Assembly (NCBI RefSeq): GCF_900129455.1 | Contig: NZ_FQVU01000004.1 | Coordinates: 186,001 to 250,000 of the forward strand | Length of the DNA stretch: 64,000 nt | Direction of reading: 5' to 3' | Source: Jatrophihabitans endophyticus | GTDB lineage: Bacteria; Actinomycetota; Actinomycetes; Mycobacteriales; Jatrophihabitantaceae | Shown here: in pieces, positions 45,104 to 53,711 of the stretch | Layout of the letters: every line of letters begins with the position of its first letter | How positions within the stretch are numbered: position 1 is the first letter of the stretch | Notes under the pieces: generated by a model | What the model was told of the DNA's origin: nothing | Database searches by the model: none | The model's input: only the letters and a program-made list of their open reading frames with translations | Position numbers and translations under genes: made by a program

Positions 45104-46561
45104 TCACAGCAGGACCTGCACCGTCTTCGTGGTCACGAACTCGAGCACGCCGGCCAGCCCGCCCTGTTTGCCGTAGCCGCTCTGCTTGCGTCCGCCGAAC
45201 GCGATGTGCGGCCCGGCGGGCGCACCCCCGCCGTTGACGCCCACGTTGCCGGTGTCGAGCTCGGCCGCCACCCGGAGCGCCCGCGACAGGTCGGTGCTGA
45301 AGACGTAACCCGCCAGGCCGTAGTCCGAGTCGTTGGCGATCGCGACCGCCTCCTCCTCCTCGGCGAAGCGCTGCACGCCCACGACCGGCCCGAACACCTC
45401 GTCGCGGGCCAGTTCACCGGTGTTGTCGGGCAGGGCGACGACGGTCGGCTCCACGAAGTACCCGTTCCCGAGCTCGCCGCCGACCCGTGACCCGCCGGTC
45501 AGGACGGTGCCGTACGAGCGTGCGCGGTCGACCATGGCGACGATGCGTTCGACGGCGGGCTCGTTGATGACCGGCCCCATCGCGACCCCGTCGCCGAACG
45601 GGTCACCCTGCCGCACGCCGGCGAGGGCGGCCTGCAGCTGCTCGACGAACCGGTCGTGGACGGCGTCGTGCACGAGCAGTCGCGAACCGAGGGTGCACAC
45701 CTGGCCCGAGTTGCCGGTCATCTGCACGGCGGCCGCGACGGCCCGGTCGATGTCGGCGTCGTCGAAGACCAGGCTGGCCGACTTGCCACCGAGCTCGAAG
45801 ACGCAGGGCGTGAGCTGCGGCGCGGCCGCCGCGGCGATCCGTCGCGCCGTGGCCGGGCTGCCCGTGAACGTGATCTTGTCGACGCCCGGATGGGCGACGA
45901 GCGCCTGCGAGGCCTCGACACCGGCGGTGATGACGTTGAGGACCCCGGCGGGAACGCCGGCCTCCAGCGCGAGCTCGCAGACCCGGATCGCGCCGAACGG
46001 TGCGAGCTCGGACGGCTTGGCCACCACGGTGCAGCCGGCGGCCAGTGGAGCCCCGATGGTCATGCCGAAGGCCCCGCTCGACCCGTTCCACGTGGCGAGG
46101 GCCGCGACCACGCCCACCGGCTCGACGGTGGTGTACTCGTGCACGGCGCGCACCGACAGCGGCGTCGTCTCGCCGTGCAGCCGATCGGCCCAGCCGGCGG
46201 CCTCCTCGAGCCAGTCCGCGGCCCAGTGCACCACGTACGGCGTCTGGGTGATGGGGGCGCCCATCTCCAGCGAGGCGATCGTGGCCAGCTCCTCGACGTG
46301 CTCGCGGACCAGGTCGGCGAACCGCGTGAGCACGCGACGTCGCTCGACGGGGTTCCACCGGCGCCACCCGGGCAGGGCGGCCCGGGCCGCGGCCACCGCC
46401 CGGTCGACCTCGTCCGGCCCGGCCAACGGGACGGACGCCTGGGCCCGGCCGGTGCTCGGGTTGACGTGCTCGTACGTGCCGCCCGACGCGGTGTCCGGCC
46501 GCTCGGAGCCGATGACGAGCCGGCGGGGCAGGACCGTCGTGCGGTCCGACGTCGTGGTCAT
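45104..46561 (-). CDS. Aldehyde dehydrogenase (NAD(P)-dependent)
   Basis: An enzyme of 485 residues with Glu256 (FELGGKSA) as base and Cys289 (NSGQVCTLG) as nucleophile; the cofactor motif is FTGSPATARRI. EVFGPVVGVQRF and a C-terminal GGRKQSGYGKQGG are standard for the family. It oxidises an aldehyde to the acid before CoA activation. ATG 46561 with GGAG. It follows the enoyl-CoA hydratase gene by 40 bases and belongs with it in one transcript driven from the box at 47.4 kb. Confidence 0.93.
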   Translation of the reverse strand: MTTTSDRTTVLPRRLVIGSERPDTASGGTYEHVNPSTGRAQASVPLAGPDEVDRAVAAARAALPGWRRWNPVERRRVLTRFADLVREHVEELATIASLEMGAPITQTPYVVHWAADWLEEAAGWADRLHGETTPLSVRAVHEYTTVEPVGVVAALATWNGSSGAFGMTIGAPLAAGCTVVAKPSELAPFGAIRVCELALEAGVPAGVLNVITAGVEASQALVAHPGVDKITFTGSPATARRIAAAAAPQLTPCVFELGGKSASLVFDDADIDRAVAAAVQMTGNSGQVCTLGSRLLVHDAVHDRFVEQLQAALAGVRQGDPFGDGVAMGPVINEPAVERIVAMVDRARSYGTVLTGGSRVGGELGNGYFVEPTVVALPDNTGELARDEVFGPVVGVQRFAEEEEAVAIANDSDYGLAGYVFSTDLSRALRVAAELDTGNVGVNGGGAPAGPHIAFGGRKQSGYGKQGGLAGVLEFVTTKTVQVLL

Positions 46562-46601
46562 GCTGGGTCTCCTGTCTGCCGTCGAACGGGGTCGCGGCGC
46601 G

Positions 46602-47393
46602 TCACCGGGGCGCGCCGTGGCGACGCAGGGTTGCCGCCTGCGCCTCGAGGCGGGCGTAGGTCTGCTCGGCCGCGGCGCCGGTGAACCGCTCGCGGTGGCG
46701 CGCCCCCTCGAGCTCCACGTAGTCGCCCAGCGTCATCGTGCGGGCGTCCACCAGGTTGCGTTTGAGCCCGCGCACGGCCTCGGTGTCGCGCCCGGCGAGC
46801 TCCGCCACGATGCGGTCGAGCCCCTCGGCCCACTCCGCGTCGGGGACGACGCGCGCGACGAAGCCGATCCGGGCGGCGGTCTCGGCGTCGAACCGGTCGG
46901 CGAGGAAGAGCAGCTCGTTGGCCCGCGCCGCGCCGAGCAGGCGGGGCAGCGTCCAGCCGATGCCGAGCTCGCCCGAGACGCCCACCGGCAGGAACGCCGA
47001 GGCGAACCGAGCCCGGCTGCTGGCGATCCGGAGGTCGCAGGCCGCGGCCCACGCGAAGCCGGCGCCGGCGCACCCGCCGTTGATCGCGGCGACGGTGAGC
47101 TGGGGCATCTCGTGCAGCAGGCGGGCCGACTGGTAGGACTCCGGTGCGGGCACCTCACGGGTCGATCGCCCGGGCCGGACGTCGGCGCCCGGGCAGAAGG
47201 TCGAGCCGGCGCCGGTGAGGACGACCGTCGACAGCTCGGGGCGCTGGGCCAGCCGACTCAGCACCTCGTGGAGCTCCTCGACCATGCGCGCGGTGACGGT
47301 GTTGTGGTCGGCCGGCCGGTCGAGGACCACCCGCGCGACGGGTGCGGCGACGTGGACGGAGACCGTCTCCAGATCCGTGCGCAACGCCGTCAT
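46602..47393 (-). CDS. Enoyl-CoA hydratase/isomerase family protein
   Basis: A crotonase-fold protein of 263 residues: LDRPADHNTVTARMVEEL, GAGSTFCPGADVRPG (oxyanion hole), AAINGGCAGAGFAWAAACDLRIA and GVSGELGIGWTLPRLLG, where the Glu of SGELG is at the second catalytic position. It hydrates or isomerises an unsaturated CoA ester. ATG 47393 lies 12 bases from the nested palindromic box shared with the divergent thiolase gene, so the two directions can be co-regulated. Confidence 0.92.
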   Translation of the reverse strand: MTALRTDLETVSVHVAAPVARVVLDRPADHNTVTARMVEELHEVLSRLAQRPELSTVVLTGAGSTFCPGADVRPGRSTREVPAPESYQSARLLHEMPQLTVAAINGGCAGAGFAWAAACDLRIASSRARFASAFLPVGVSGELGIGWTLPRLLGAARANELLFLADRFDAETAARIGFVARVVPDAEWAEGLDRIVAELAGRDTEAVRGLKRNLVDARTMTLGDYVELEGARHRERFTGAAAEQTYARLEAQAATLRRHGAPR

Positions 47394-47399
47394 GTGACT

Positions 47400-47428
47400 C
47401 CAATGTTATAAAGCTTTATGGTCATTGG
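47400..47428. promoter_or_regulatory. Nested palindromic box between hydratase and thiolase genes
   Basis: An outer repeat, CCAATG (47400-47405) and CATTGG (47423-47428), brackets a perfect 12-bp palindrome ATAAAGCTTTAT (47408-47419). The plus strand reads TTATAAAGCTTTAT at 47406-47419, a symmetric version of the TTRYAAAGATTR box. It is the only copy placed between two divergent genes, which fits its symmetry. Confidence 0.65.
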
Positions 47429-47478
47429 AACAGCCCTGTCAAGAGGTGGGCGGGGCCCGGACGAGGGGTTGGGCAGGC

Positions 47479-48666
47479 ATGGTGGACGCGGTCGTCGTCG
47501 ATGCGGTGCGCACGGCGAGTGGCAAGGGTAAGCCGGGTGGTGCGCTGTCGCGGTTGCACCCCGTCGAGATGCTGTCGCAGGTGTTGCAGGCGCTGATCTC
47601 GCGCACCGGTCTCGACCCCGCCGTCGTCGACGACGTGATCGTCGGGTGTGTCGGGCAGGCGGGCGAGCAGTCACTGAACATCGGCCGGAACGCGGTGCTG
47701 GCCGCGGGGTTCCCGGAGTCGGTCCCGGCCACGACGCTCGACCGGCAGTGCGGTTCGAGCCAGCAGGCCGCGCACTTCGCCGCCCAGGGGGTGCTCGCCG
47801 GTGCGTACGACGTCGTCATCGCCGCCGGCGTCGAGTCCATGAGTCGGGTGCCCATCGGTGCGGCGGTGGTGGGCGAGGACCCGTACGGGCCGTCGGTCGC
47901 CGCTCGGTACGACCTCGTCAACCAGGGTGTGTCGGCCGAGCTGGTCGCCGCTCGCTGGAAGCTCGACCGCGACGTCCTCGACGAGTACGCGGCGCGCTCG
48001 CACCGCCTCGCCGCCGACGTCGCCGCGGCGGGCGGGTTCGACGGCGAGATCGTGCCCGTCCGGGTGCCGGACGCGGCCGGCGGCCAGGTCGAGCACCGGG
48101 TGGACGAGACCGTGCGGGCCGCGACCACCGTCGAGGGGCTCGCGGCCCTGCGTCCGTCGTTCCGCACCGAGGACATGGCGCGGCGCTTCCCGGAGATCGA
48201 CTGGAAGATCACGCCCGGCAACTCCTCGCCGCTGACCGACGGCGCCTCGGCGGTGCTCGTGATGTCGGCGGCGAAGGCCGACGAGCTGGGCCTGCGACCC
48301 CGCGCGCGGTTCGCCGGCTTCGCGGTCGCCGGGGACGACCCGGTGCTCATGCTGACCGCGCCGATCCCGGCCACGCAGAAGCTGTTGGCGCGCACCGGCG
48401 TCGCGCTCGACGACGTGGACGCCTACGAGGTGAACGAGGCGTTCGCCCCGGTGCCGCTGGCGTGGGCCCACGAGTTCGGCGCCGATCCGGCCCGGCTCAA
48501 CCCGCGCGGCGGCGCGATCGCCCTCGGTCACGCCCTGGGCGGCTCGGGGACGCGACTCCTGACGACCCTGCTGGGCACGCTGGAGGCCACGGGTGGGCGT
48601 TACGGCCTGCAGACGATGTGCGAGGGCGGCGGCATGGCCAATGCGACCTTGCTCGAACGGGTGTAG
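47479..48666 (+). CDS. Acetyl-CoA acyltransferase (thiolase)
   Basis: An enzyme of 395 residues with the full thiolase set: nucleophile Cys91 in TLDRQCGSSQQAA, NEAFAPVPLAW (His region), GGAIALGHALGGSG with the second His, and CEGGGMANATLLER with the second Cys. It cleaves a 3-ketoacyl-CoA with CoA, the last beta-oxidation step. ATG 47479 is used; the upstream in-frame ATG at 47425 would add a non-family leader. It is divergent from the hydratase gene. Confidence 0.93.
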   Translation: MVDAVVVDAVRTASGKGKPGGALSRLHPVEMLSQVLQALISRTGLDPAVVDDVIVGCVGQAGEQSLNIGRNAVLAAGFPESVPATTLDRQCGSSQQAAHFAAQGVLAGAYDVVIAAGVESMSRVPIGAAVVGEDPYGPSVAARYDLVNQGVSAELVAARWKLDRDVLDEYAARSHRLAADVAAAGGFDGEIVPVRVPDAAGGQVEHRVDETVRAATTVEGLAALRPSFRTEDMARRFPEIDWKITPGNSSPLTDGASAVLVMSAAKADELGLRPRARFAGFAVAGDDPVLMLTAPIPATQKLLARTGVALDDVDAYEVNEAFAPVPLAWAHEFGADPARLNPRGGAIALGHALGGSGTRLLTTLLGTLEATGGRYGLQTMCEGGGMANATLLERV

Positions 48667-48684
48667 CGAACTGGCCAGCTTTTG

Positions 48685-48707
48685 TTGTAATCCTTGCAAA
48701 GATAACT
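48685..48707 (+). promoter_or_regulatory. TTRYAAAGATTRSS-type box before the ABC importer operon
   Basis: TTGTAA-TCC-TTGCAA (48685-48699) is an imperfect repeat whose right half continues into the box TTGCAAAGATAACT (48694-48707), matching the consensus except near its end. It lies 96 bases upstream of the permease start at 48804. Confidence 0.6.
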
Positions 48708-48803
48708 AGGTCGTGTAAGCATCGTGGCCGCCGTCACACGTCGTGACGGCGGCCACGGTCGCTCTCGGACCGTGCTCGGCCCAACCGGATCGCCGGAGGC
48801 ACA

Positions 48804-50780
48804 GTGCACGAATATCTCGCGCTCATCGTCGGTGGGATCGCGAACGGCTCGGTGGTGGCCATCGCGGCCATGGGACTGGTGCTGTCGTTCAAGGCATCGG
48901 GCATCTTCAACTTCGCCCACGGGGCCGTCGGCGCCGTCGCCGCCGGCATCTTCTACCAGCTCCGCGTGCTCAACGGGGTGCCGTGGGGCCTCGCCCTCGT
49001 CATCACGCTGCTGGTCGCCGGCGTCGGCCTCGGTCTGGTCATGGAGCGCGTCGCCTTCTTCGTCTCCGCGGCAAGCACCACGATGAAGGTCGTCGCGACC
49101 GTGGGTGTGATGATCTCGTTGACCGCGCTCTTCACCCTGCGCTTCGGTGGGGTGAAGAAGCAGTTCCCGGCCTTCCTCCCCGACTCGGGGTTTCGCGTCG
49201 GTGGCGTGAACGTCGGGTGGGACCAGCTCGTGGTGGTCGTGATCGGGCTGGCGGCCGCCGTCGGGATGACCGTGTTCTTCCGCCGCACGCTGCTGGGCCG
49301 CTCGATGCGGGCGGTCGTCGACGACCCGGTCCTGCTCGCTCACCTGGGCGTCGGCCCGTCGAGCGTGCGGCGCTGGGCGTGGATCATCGGCACGGTCTTC
49401 GCCTCGGTGGCAGGCGTTCTCATCGCCCCCAGCCTCGGGCTCGACGGCACCAGCCTCACGCTGCTCGTCGTCGAGAGCTTCGGCGCGGCCGCCATCGGCG
49501 GTTTCGCCAACCTCCCGCTGACCTACGTCGGCGCCGTTCTCATCCAGGTCGGCGTCGCCGTCACCACGAAGTGGGCGTCCGGTACGGACTCGCTGCGCAG
49601 CCTGCCCACCGTCCTGCCGTTCGTCGTTCTGTTCCTGGTGCTGTTGCTGACCCCGAAGCGGCGGTTGGTGGAGGTCGGGGCGTCGCTCCAGCAGCGGGTC
49701 TCGATGCTGCCCTCGCCGTCGTGGCGCATGGGCGCTGCCCGGCTCGTGCCGCTGGTCGTGCTGCTCGTCGTGCTCCCGGAGCTCGTGGGTGATCACCTGC
49801 TGGACTGGATGCAGGGCGTCGTCTTCGTGATCCTGATGATGTCGCTGAGCCTGCTGGTGCGGACCTCGAACCAGATCTCGCTGTGCCAGATGAGCTTCGC
49901 CGCGGTCGGCGCCGTCGCCTGCTACCACCTGCAGGACATCGGCTTCCCGTGGCCGCTGGCCGTCGCCGGGGCGGGCCTGGTGGCGATCCCCGTCGGCTGC
50001 ATCGTCGCGATCCCGGCCGTCCGACTCTCCGGCGTCTACCTGGCGCTCGCGACGCTCGCGTTCGGCATCGTCATGGAGACCGCGGTCTACCAGACCTTCC
50101 TGATGTTCGGTGCCGACGTCACGCCGCTCACCGCCCTGCGCCCGTCCTTCGCGCAGTCCGACCGGGAGTACTACTACGTGCTGCTCGTGGTGCTGGCGGT
50201 GGCGTTCGTGCTGGTCCGGCTGCTCGAACGGTCGCGGCTGGGTCAGCTGTTGCGCGGCAAGGCCGATGCCCCGCAGGCGCTCGAAGCACTGGGCATCAGG
50301 AACTCCGTGCTGCAGACGGTCGCCTTCAGCGCCGCGGCGTTCTTCGCGGGGCTCGCCGGCGCTGTCATCGGGCCGATCTTCTTCGTGGTCGGTGTCGGGA
50401 ACTTCCCGACGATTCCCACGTCGATCATGCTCGTGGCGTTGCTGGTGCTCGGCGCCCGCAACCCCAGGCTCGGCACGCTCGGCGCGTCGGTGCTGGGGGC
50501 GGTCGGCCTGGTCGTGCTGCCGCAGTACATCGGCAACAGCACGGTGCTGTCGTGTCTGAACCTGCTGTTCGGGCTCGCGGCCGTCGAAGCAGCGGTCGCC
50601 TCGACCCGGGCCCTGCCGCCGACGTCACGCGCGAGAGCGCGGCTACGAGCGCTGCTCGGTCGACCGGTCGGACCTGCTGCCGACACGGCGGCACCGGCGG
50701 CCGCGGTCCGCTCGACGCCCGACCGTGTCCTCGTCGCGGCCGAGTCGGCCGCGCCGACCCGCAAGGGCGTGAAGTCGTGA
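48804..50780 (+). CDS. Branched-chain-type ABC importer permease, LivH-LivM fusion
   Basis: A membrane protein of 658 residues. The N-terminal ~300 residues correspond to LivH (HEYLALIVGGIANGSVVAIAAMGLVLSFKASGIFNFAHGAVGAVAA) and the C-terminal ~330 to LivM (MSLSLLVRTSNQISLCQMSFAAVGAVACYHL and the EAA-like LEALGIRNSVLQTVAFSAAAFFAG loop). The two are normally separate genes. Together they form the channel for a Liv/Hpb-type importer, here probably of an organic acid or aromatic or terpenoid-like substrate given the neighbours. GTG 48804 has GGAGG upstream. It overlaps livG (GTGA). Confidence 0.93.
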   Translation: MHEYLALIVGGIANGSVVAIAAMGLVLSFKASGIFNFAHGAVGAVAAGIFYQLRVLNGVPWGLALVITLLVAGVGLGLVMERVAFFVSAASTTMKVVATVGVMISLTALFTLRFGGVKKQFPAFLPDSGFRVGGVNVGWDQLVVVVIGLAAAVGMTVFFRRTLLGRSMRAVVDDPVLLAHLGVGPSSVRRWAWIIGTVFASVAGVLIAPSLGLDGTSLTLLVVESFGAAAIGGFANLPLTYVGAVLIQVGVAVTTKWASGTDSLRSLPTVLPFVVLFLVLLLTPKRRLVEVGASLQQRVSMLPSPSWRMGAARLVPLVVLLVVLPELVGDHLLDWMQGVVFVILMMSLSLLVRTSNQISLCQMSFAAVGAVACYHLQDIGFPWPLAVAGAGLVAIPVGCIVAIPAVRLSGVYLALATLAFGIVMETAVYQTFLMFGADVTPLTALRPSFAQSDREYYYVLLVVLAVAFVLVRLLERSRLGQLLRGKADAPQALEALGIRNSVLQTVAFSAAAFFAGLAGAVIGPIFFVVGVGNFPTIPTSIMLVALLVLGARNPRLGTLGASVLGAVGLVVLPQYIGNSTVLSCLNLLFGLAAVEAAVASTRALPPTSRARARLRALLGRPVGPAADTAAPAAAVRSTPDRVLVAAESAAPTRKGVKS

Positions 50781-51577
50781 GCGCGGGACTCGTGGTGCGC
50801 GGGCTGACCGTACGCTACGGCGGCATCACGGCGGTCGAGGACGTCGACCTCGGCGTGCCGGCCGACTCGATCACCGGCCTCATCGGACCCAACGGCGCCG
50901 GCAAGTCCAGCCTGTTCAACGCGTGCGCCGGCACGGTGCGCGCGAGTGCGGGCACGGTGGAGCTCTTCGGTCGTGACATCTCCCGGATCGGGCCGGCCCG
51001 CAGGGCACAGGCCGGCCTGGGGCGCACGTTCCAACGCGTGCAGCTGTTCCGCACCCTGACCGTCCGCGAGAACGTCGCCCTCGGTCACGAGACGGCCTAT
51101 GCCCGGAGCCGGCCGTGGTCTCTCTTCCACGCGCTCCCGAGCGAACGCCGCAAGACCGCCGCGGTGACGGCGGAGGTGCTCGAACACTGCGGTCTGACCG
51201 GCATCGCCGACAAGGTCGCCGGCGGGCTGTCGACCGGCGAGCAACGGATGGTCGAGCTCGCCCGTGCCCTCGCCAGCCCGGCTCGCATGCTGCTGCTGGA
51301 CGAACCGTCCTCCGGTCTCAGCTCCGACGAGCGCGGCCGCTTCACCTCGATCCTGACCGAGGCGGTCGAGGCCATGGGGCGCGGGGTGTTCGTCGTCGAG
51401 CACGACATGGACCTGGTGGCTGCCGTCTGCCAGCGGGTGTACGTCCTCAACTTCGGGCACGTGATCTTCTCCGGCTCGATGGCCGAGGCGTTGCGCAGTG
51501 ACGTCGTCCGGCAGTCCTACCTGGGCACGACCGAGGCGGGCGCGTCGGACACCGAGCTGGAGGTCACCGGTGCTTGA
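50777..51577 (+). CDS. livG: ABC importer ATP-binding protein, LivG type
   Basis: An ATPase of 266 residues: Walker A GPNGAGKSS, Q loop GLGRTFQRVQLF, signature LSTGEQRMVELARAL (a variant of LSGGQ), Walker B MLLLDEPSSGL, and the LivG-like end VVEHDMDLV. It powers the fused permease with LivF. Both its start (GTGA with the permease) and its end (8-base overlap with livF) are coupled. Confidence 0.93.
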   Translation: MSAGLVVRGLTVRYGGITAVEDVDLGVPADSITGLIGPNGAGKSSLFNACAGTVRASAGTVELFGRDISRIGPARRAQAGLGRTFQRVQLFRTLTVRENVALGHETAYARSRPWSLFHALPSERRKTAAVTAEVLEHCGLTGIADKVAGGLSTGEQRMVELARALASPARMLLLDEPSSGLSSDERGRFTSILTEAVEAMGRGVFVVEHDMDLVAAVCQRVYVLNFGHVIFSGSMAEALRSDVVRQSYLGTTEAGASDTELEVTGA

Positions 51578-52274
51578 ACTGGACTCGGTCGCGGCCGGTT
51601 ACCCCGGCAATCAGGTCCTGCACGACGTGACCCTCTCGGTGGGCGCCGGCGAGGTCGTCGCCCTGCTCGGTCCGAACGGCGCCGGCAAGACCACGCTGCT
51701 GCGGGCCGCGGCCCGGGCCCTCGTGCTCCGCGACGGCAGGCTGCGGCTGGACGGCCGGGACGTCACGAGGTCCTCGCCGCAGGCCGTGGCCAGGGCGGGG
51801 ATCTGTTACGTGCCCGAGGGGCGCGGCATCTTCCCGGCCCTCACCGTGCGCGACAACCTGTTGCTGTTCGGCCGCGGCCTGAAGGGCAACGACGCCGTCG
51901 ATCGGGCGGTGGAGGTGTTCCCGTTCATCACGCACCGGCTGGCCAACCGGGCCGGGGACCTGTCCGGAGGCGAGCGGCAGATGCTGGCGCTCGCCCGCGC
52001 GTGGCTGACCCGGCCCAAGGTCGTCCTGCTCGACGAGGTCTCCATGGGGCTCGCGCCGCTGATCGTGGACGACGTCTACGCGTTCGTCAGACGCATCGCC
52101 GCCGAGGGCATCGCGCTGCTGATCGTCGAGCAGTACGTCAATCGCATCCGCGAGTTCGCCGACCGGGTGCACCTGCTGCGCGGCGGCCGCATCTCCTTCA
52201 GCGGGACCGCCGACGAGTTGGGCAGCGACGAGGAGATCCTCGGCCACTACCTGGGCGCGACGCTGCCCGCCTGA
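51570..52274 (+). CDS. livF: ABC importer ATP-binding protein, LivF type
   Basis: An ATPase of 234 residues. Walker A is GPNGAGKTT, ICYVPEGRGIFPALTVRDNL is the LivF-specific stretch, the signature is LSGGERQMLALARAW, Walker B is VVLLDEVSMGLAP, and the D-loop region is IALLIVEQYV. GTG 51570 is preceded by GGAGG within the end of livG. It forms the ATPase pair with LivG. Confidence 0.93.
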   Translation: MLELDSVAAGYPGNQVLHDVTLSVGAGEVVALLGPNGAGKTTLLRAAARALVLRDGRLRLDGRDVTRSSPQAVARAGICYVPEGRGIFPALTVRDNLLLFGRGLKGNDAVDRAVEVFPFITHRLANRAGDLSGGERQMLALARAWLTRPKVVLLDEVSMGLAPLIVDDVYAFVRRIAAEGIALLIVEQYVNRIREFADRVHLLRGGRISFSGTADELGSDEEILGHYLGATLPA

Positions 52275-52350
52275 GAACGTCCGTCCGCGCCGCGGGCGAG
52301 GCATCACGAGCCGACGCCGAAGTCGGCCCAACAAGATTGGGAAGGGTCCC

Positions 52351-53598
52351 ATGCAACGGATCGCACTGCGTAGTGCCGTGGCCGCCGGCGCGATCGTCGC
52401 CCTGGCCGCCGCAACGGCAGCCTGCTCGAGCTCGGACAGCTCGGGTTCCGGCGGCGGGGGTGCCATCAACATCGGCCAGGTCGGTGGCTACACCGGCCAG
52501 GTGCCGGGCCTCGACGGGGAGGGTTACGGTCTGCAGGCGTGGGTCTCGTACACCAACGCCCACGGCGGCATCAAGGGTCACAAGATCAACCTGTACACCG
52601 GCGACTCGAAGGGCGACCCGACCACCGAGGTGTCGCAGATCGTGCAGGTCGCGAACCAGCACAAGGTGGTCGCGTTCGCCGGCATGGGCACCTTCAACCT
52701 CACGTCCTCGATGTCGTTCATCAAACAGAACAAGATCCCGGTCGTCGGCGGCAACATCTCCGACGACGTCTGGAACAAGGAGCCCTACCTCTATCCGCAG
52801 GGCTCGGCCAACATCCCGCTGACGGCCCTGGGCTTCGGCCACGTCCCGGCCGGCGCGGGCAAGGTGGGCGTCGTGTACTGCAAGGAGTCGCCGGGGTGCA
52901 CGCAGGTCTACAACCTGCTGGTCAAGAACCGGCTCAGCAGCGCCTTGGGCGGCGCGGTGGCCTACTCGGCCGAGGTGTCGTTGGCCGCACCGAGCTTCAC
53001 GGCGCAGTGTCTCGCCGCGAAGGCGGCCGGTGTGCAGACGTTGCCGGTCGCCTTCGACCCGGTGAACATGATCCGGCTCGCCAAGAACTGTCAGCAGCAG
53101 GGCTTCCACCCCGTCTACACGATGAGCGGCACCGTGGCCGCCGACTCGCAGGCGAGCTCCGGCCTGTTCGACAAGGCCGTGGCCGCGATCCCGAACGCGC
53201 CGTGGTTTCTCGACGAGGGACCCGTCAAGACCATGCGCGCGGCGATGGCGAAGTACAAGCCGGGCAAGACGATCGACTCCACCACGACGGAGGGATGGGC
53301 CTCGGGTGTCGTGCTCGGCAAGGCCATCGAGAACGCCCTGGCGAGCAACGGTGGCAAGGTGCCGACCCGCCAGGACATCCTGACCGGGCTGGGCAAGATC
53401 AAGAACGAGACGTTCGGCGGGCTGACTCCGCCGCTCACGTTCACGTCGAGCGGGGTGCAGCCGTCGGTGTTCTGCTACTTCGCCGCGACGGTGGCGGGAA
53501 GGAAGTGGACCGCGCCGAACGGCTTCACGGCCGCCTGCCCCAGCCCGGCCCAGAAGCAGGCCATCGCGGCCGTGCAGAAGAGGATCCTCGCCGGCTGA
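52351..53598 (+). CDS. ABC importer substrate-binding lipoprotein (Liv/Peripla_BP_6 type)
   Basis: A protein of 415 residues. The lipoprotein signal is MQRIALRSAVAAGAIVAL followed by AAATAAC with the lipidated Cys25, then a Ser/Gly-rich tether. The mature part is the two-lobed type I binding fold (INIGQVGGYTGQVPGLDGEGYGLQAWVSYTNAHGGIKG). It would capture the substrate outside the membrane for the fused permease and LivG/LivF. ATG 52351 lies 76 bases after livF. A weak half-match to the regulatory box (ACAAGATTGG at 52331-52340) overlaps its leader. A hairpin terminator follows. Confidence 0.92.
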   Translation: MQRIALRSAVAAGAIVALAAATAACSSSDSSGSGGGGAINIGQVGGYTGQVPGLDGEGYGLQAWVSYTNAHGGIKGHKINLYTGDSKGDPTTEVSQIVQVANQHKVVAFAGMGTFNLTSSMSFIKQNKIPVVGGNISDDVWNKEPYLYPQGSANIPLTALGFGHVPAGAGKVGVVYCKESPGCTQVYNLLVKNRLSSALGGAVAYSAEVSLAAPSFTAQCLAAKAAGVQTLPVAFDPVNMIRLAKNCQQQGFHPVYTMSGTVAADSQASSGLFDKAVAAIPNAPWFLDEGPVKTMRAAMAKYKPGKTIDSTTTEGWASGVVLGKAIENALASNGGKVPTRQDILTGLGKIKNETFGGLTPPLTFTSSGVQPSVFCYFAATVAGRKWTAPNGFTAACPSPAQKQAIAAVQKRILAG

Positions 53599-53610
53599 CG
53601 GCGTCACGGT

Positions 53611-53643
53611 CGGGTGGGTCCAGCCGCCGCTCGGGCCCACCCG
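53611..53643 (+). terminator. Hairpin terminator after the importer operon
   Basis: An 11-bp stem with one G-U pair, CGGGTGGGTCC (53611-53621) with GGGCCCACCCG (53633-53643), has an 11-base loop. It is 12 bases after the binding-protein stop and just before the next regulatory box. Confidence 0.6.
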
Positions 53644-53657
53644 GCCGCCACCTCTTG

Positions 53658-53680
53658 TGGTAAAAATTATAAAGATTAGG
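53658..53680 (+). promoter_or_regulatory. TTRYAAAGATTRSS box before the P450/SDR operon
   Basis: TTATAAAGATTAGG (53667-53680) fits the consensus fully. A left half TGGTAA (53658-53663) with a 3-base gap gives the imperfect 15-base repeat also seen at other sites. It ends 31 bases before ATG 53712. Confidence 0.65.
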
Positions 53681-53711
53681 CTTGCGGAGAGGGTCGAGAG
53701 AGGAGACGAGC

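Noticed and set aside
52331-52340. Eighth copy of the regulatory box before the binding-protein gene
   Set aside because: ACAAGATTGG matches only part of the core and lacks the left half; it lies inside an operon that already has a box upstream.
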